Below, piece by piece: positions 50,078 through 51,153 of a stretch of 51,153 nt of DNA. Source of the DNA: Bacillus sp. V3B (GTDB lineage Bacteria > Bacillota > Bacilli > Bacillales > Cytobacillaceae); assembly GCF_024494465.1 (NCBI RefSeq), contig NZ_JAETXM010000025.1, positions 1 through 51,153 of the forward strand, in the 5' to 3' direction. The notes under the pieces are model-generated. The model was not told the DNA's origin, ran no database searches, and worked only from the letters and a program-made list of their open reading frames with translations. Position numbers and translations under genes: made by a program. Position 1 is the first letter of the stretch; each line of letters starts with the position of its first letter.

Positions 50078-50107
50078 AACTTGATTTAAAAAGATATAAT
50101 TTCTTAT

Positions 50108-50182
50108 TCCGCAGTAGCTCAGTGGTAGAGCTATCGGCTGTTAACCGATCGGTCGTAGGTTCGAATCCTACCTGCGGAGCCA
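50108..50182 (+). tRNA. tRNA-Asn (GTT)
   Basis: Full cloverleaf: acceptor TCCGCAG/CTGCGGA, anticodon GTT in CTGTTAA, GGTTCGAATCC T-arm, CCA encoded. Confidence 0.97.
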
Positions 50183-50185
50183 TTA

Positions 50186-50276
50186 GGGGAAGTACTCAAG
50201 TGGCTGAAGAGGCGCCCCTGCTAAGGGTGTAGGTCGCGCGAGCGGCGCGAGGGTTCAAATCCCTCCTTCTCCGCCA
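50186..50276 (+). tRNA. tRNA-Ser (GCT)
   Basis: Class II tRNA with long variable arm: acceptor GGGGAAG/CTTCTCC (one wobble), anticodon GCT, GGTTCAAATCC T-arm, CCA encoded. Confidence 0.96.
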
Positions 50277-50288
50277 TAAATTCATTAT

Positions 50289-50360
50289 GGCCCGTTGGTC
50301 AAGCGGTTAAGACACCGCCCTTTCACGGCGGTAACACGGGTTCGAATCCCGTACGGGTCA
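50289..50360 (+). tRNA. tRNA-Glu (TTC)
   Basis: Acceptor GGCCCGT/ACGGGTC, anticodon TTC, GGTTCGAATCC T-arm. Unlike its neighbours it has no encoded CCA (A discriminator then CTT), so CCA-adding enzyme is needed. Confidence 0.95.
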
Positions 50361-50411
50361 CTTTTTGAAAGAAAAAAGTATCTAGTAGATACTAATAACA
50401 AATATCAATAT

Positions 50412-50488
50412 GGTCCGGTAGTTCAGTTGGTTAGAATGCCTGCCTGTCACGCAGGAGGTCGCGGGTTCGAGTCCCGTCCGGACCGCCA
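50412..50488 (+). tRNA. tRNA-Asp (GTC)
   Basis: Acceptor GGTCCGG/CCGGACC, anticodon GTC in CTGTCAC, GGTTCGAGTCC T-arm, CCA encoded. Confidence 0.97.
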
Positions 50489-50501
50489 TAAATATTCTTG
50501 T

Positions 50502-50576
50502 TGGGCTATAGCCAAGCGGTAAGGCAACGGATTTTGATTCCGTCATGCGAAGGTTCGAATCCTTCTAGCCCAGCCA
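50502..50576 (+). tRNA. tRNA-Gln (TTG)
   Basis: Acceptor TGGGCTA/TAGCCCA, anticodon TTG in TTTTGAT, GGTTCGAATCC T-arm, CCA encoded. Confidence 0.96.
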
Positions 50577-50587
50577 TTTTTATTTTT

Positions 50588-50663
50588 GAGCCATTAGCTC
50601 AGTTGGTAGAGCATCTGACTTTTAATCAGAGGGTCGAAGGTTCGAATCCTTCATGGCTCACCA
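50588..50663 (+). tRNA. tRNA-Lys (TTT)
   Basis: Acceptor GAGCCAT/ATGGCTC, anticodon TTT in CTTTTAA, GGTTCGAATCC T-arm, CCA encoded. Confidence 0.97.
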
Positions 50664-50719
50664 CCTTTAGGCTGTGAGATTAAAAGTTGGGTCGTAATTT
50701 TGATTTCGATATTTAATAT

Positions 50720-50805
<86 letters not shown>

Positions 50806-50815
50806 AAAAAAGTTA

Positions 50816-50844
50816 TTGACATTTGAAAGATAATTCGATAAGAT
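50816..50844 (+). promoter_or_regulatory. Internal promoter in the tRNA cluster
   Basis: TTGACA (50816-50821), 17-nt spacer, TAAGAT (50839-50844), between tRNA-Leu and tRNA-Pro. It would transcribe tRNA-Pro, tRNA-Gly and the rRNA operon expected just beyond the window. Confidence 0.65.
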
Positions 50845-50916
50845 ATTAAAGTCGTTCATTCATAGAAAAATCGAGTATCTGACTAGCTCATCTGGGCACG
50901 CTATTTATTTTTAAGG

Positions 50917-50993
50917 CGGGAAGTAGCTCAGCTTGGTAGAGCACTTGGTTTGGGACCAAGGGGTCGCAGGTTCGAATCCTGTCTTCCCGACCA
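50917..50993 (+). tRNA. tRNA-Pro (TGG)
   Basis: Acceptor CGGGAAG/CTTCCCG, anticodon TGG in TTTGGGA, GGTTCGAATCC T-arm, CCA encoded. Confidence 0.97.
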
Positions 50994-51015
50994 GGAAGAA
51001 TTTTATTTTAATAAT

Positions 51016-51089
51016 GCGGGTGTAGTTTAGTGGTAAAACCTCAGCCTTCCAAGCTGATGATGAGGGTTCGATTCCCTTCACCCGCTCCA
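51016..51089 (+). tRNA. tRNA-Gly (TCC)
   Basis: Acceptor GCGGGTG/CACCCGC, anticodon TCC in CTTCCAA, GGTTCGATTCC T-arm, CCA encoded. Confidence 0.96.
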
Positions 51090-51094
51090 ATACA

Positions 51095-51153
51095 AATTGC
51101 TCTTTGAAAACTAAACAAACAAAAACGTCAACATTTTATATTTTAGTCTTTTT
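51095..51153 (+). other. Probable rRNA operon leader (partial)
   Basis: CTCTTTGAAAACTAAACAAA followed by an ACGTCAAC-like tract is the typical sequence just upstream of 16S rRNA genes in Bacillus. It runs off the window edge, so a 16S gene probably follows. Confidence 0.65.

Noticed and set aside
50295-50522. 75-residue reading frame in the tRNA cluster
   Set aside because: It runs through tRNA-Glu, tRNA-Asp and the start of tRNA-Gln and is a chance frame over structural RNA genes.

Overview
The window looks like chromosomal DNA of a low-GC, spore-forming Bacillaceae (Bacillus sensu lato). The basis is near-consensus Shine-Dalgarno sites, many TTG/GTG starts, sigma-A promoters, T-rich terminators, a menaquinol-type aa3 oxidase, the 37-residue spore protein CmpA, and a gene order (ddl-murF-cshA-ydbS-ydbT-rhomboid-acpS-ydcC-alr-ndoAI-ndoA-tex-cmpA/ydcK-tRNAs-rrn leader) largely colinear with the B. 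subtilis ddl-to-trnS region. No intact insertion sequence, prophage or CRISPR array was seen.

Layout. 1-2763: a 2-keto-3-deoxygluconate kinase-like gene and a divergent KdgR-like LacI repressor, separated by about 800 bp with two operators, a cre-like site, opposing promoters and a structured RNA-like element. 2786-5017: adenine and guanine deaminases (purine salvage). 5411-10372: an AIM24/TIGR00266 protein, a SulP permease with an ArsR regulator, and a UbiB/ABC1 kinase-like protein. 10946-14801: qoxABCD. 14955-21198: a small membrane protein, a divergent polysaccharide deacetylase, Dps, a RodA/FtsW protein, MgtE and an unknown protein.

21256-32752: a cobalamin riboswitch followed by thirteen tightly packed, mostly overlapping genes. 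They encode B12/corrinoid uptake (btuF, btuC, btuD-cbiZ fusion), side-chain remodelling and nucleotide-loop assembly (cbiB, cobD, cobU, cbiP, cobS, cobC, a divergent cobU-like gene), adenosylation (pduO type) and probable alpha-ribazole salvage (cblT, cblS). No cobT and no early ring-synthesis genes are present apart from cbiP, so the operon reads as salvage and remodelling rather than de novo synthesis.

33001-49846: a histidine phosphatase, ddl, murF, a decayed chemotaxis-receptor fragment, an esterase, cshA, two PH-like membrane proteins, a rhomboid, acpS, ydcC, alr, the NdoAI/NdoA (MazEF) pair, tex, cmpA (a short gene on the minus strand) and a SprT-like gene. The sigma-B module that sits between ndoA and tex in B. 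subtilis is absent; a palindromic repeat occupies that gap. 49936-51153: nine tRNA genes with two promoters, ending in what looks like the leader of an rRNA operon.

The least explained part is the intergenic DNA. It holds (i) three related structured elements (1327-1580, 39481-39640 minus, about 42885-43102) that may be relics of an IS200/IS605- or HEARO-type omega-RNA, the first with its own promoter, terminator and two hairpins exposing CAGGA(C/T)G loops; (ii) a GTGTCAGGC-type palindromic repeat family; (iii) a second palindromic family with copies at 32804-32931 and 46543-46640.
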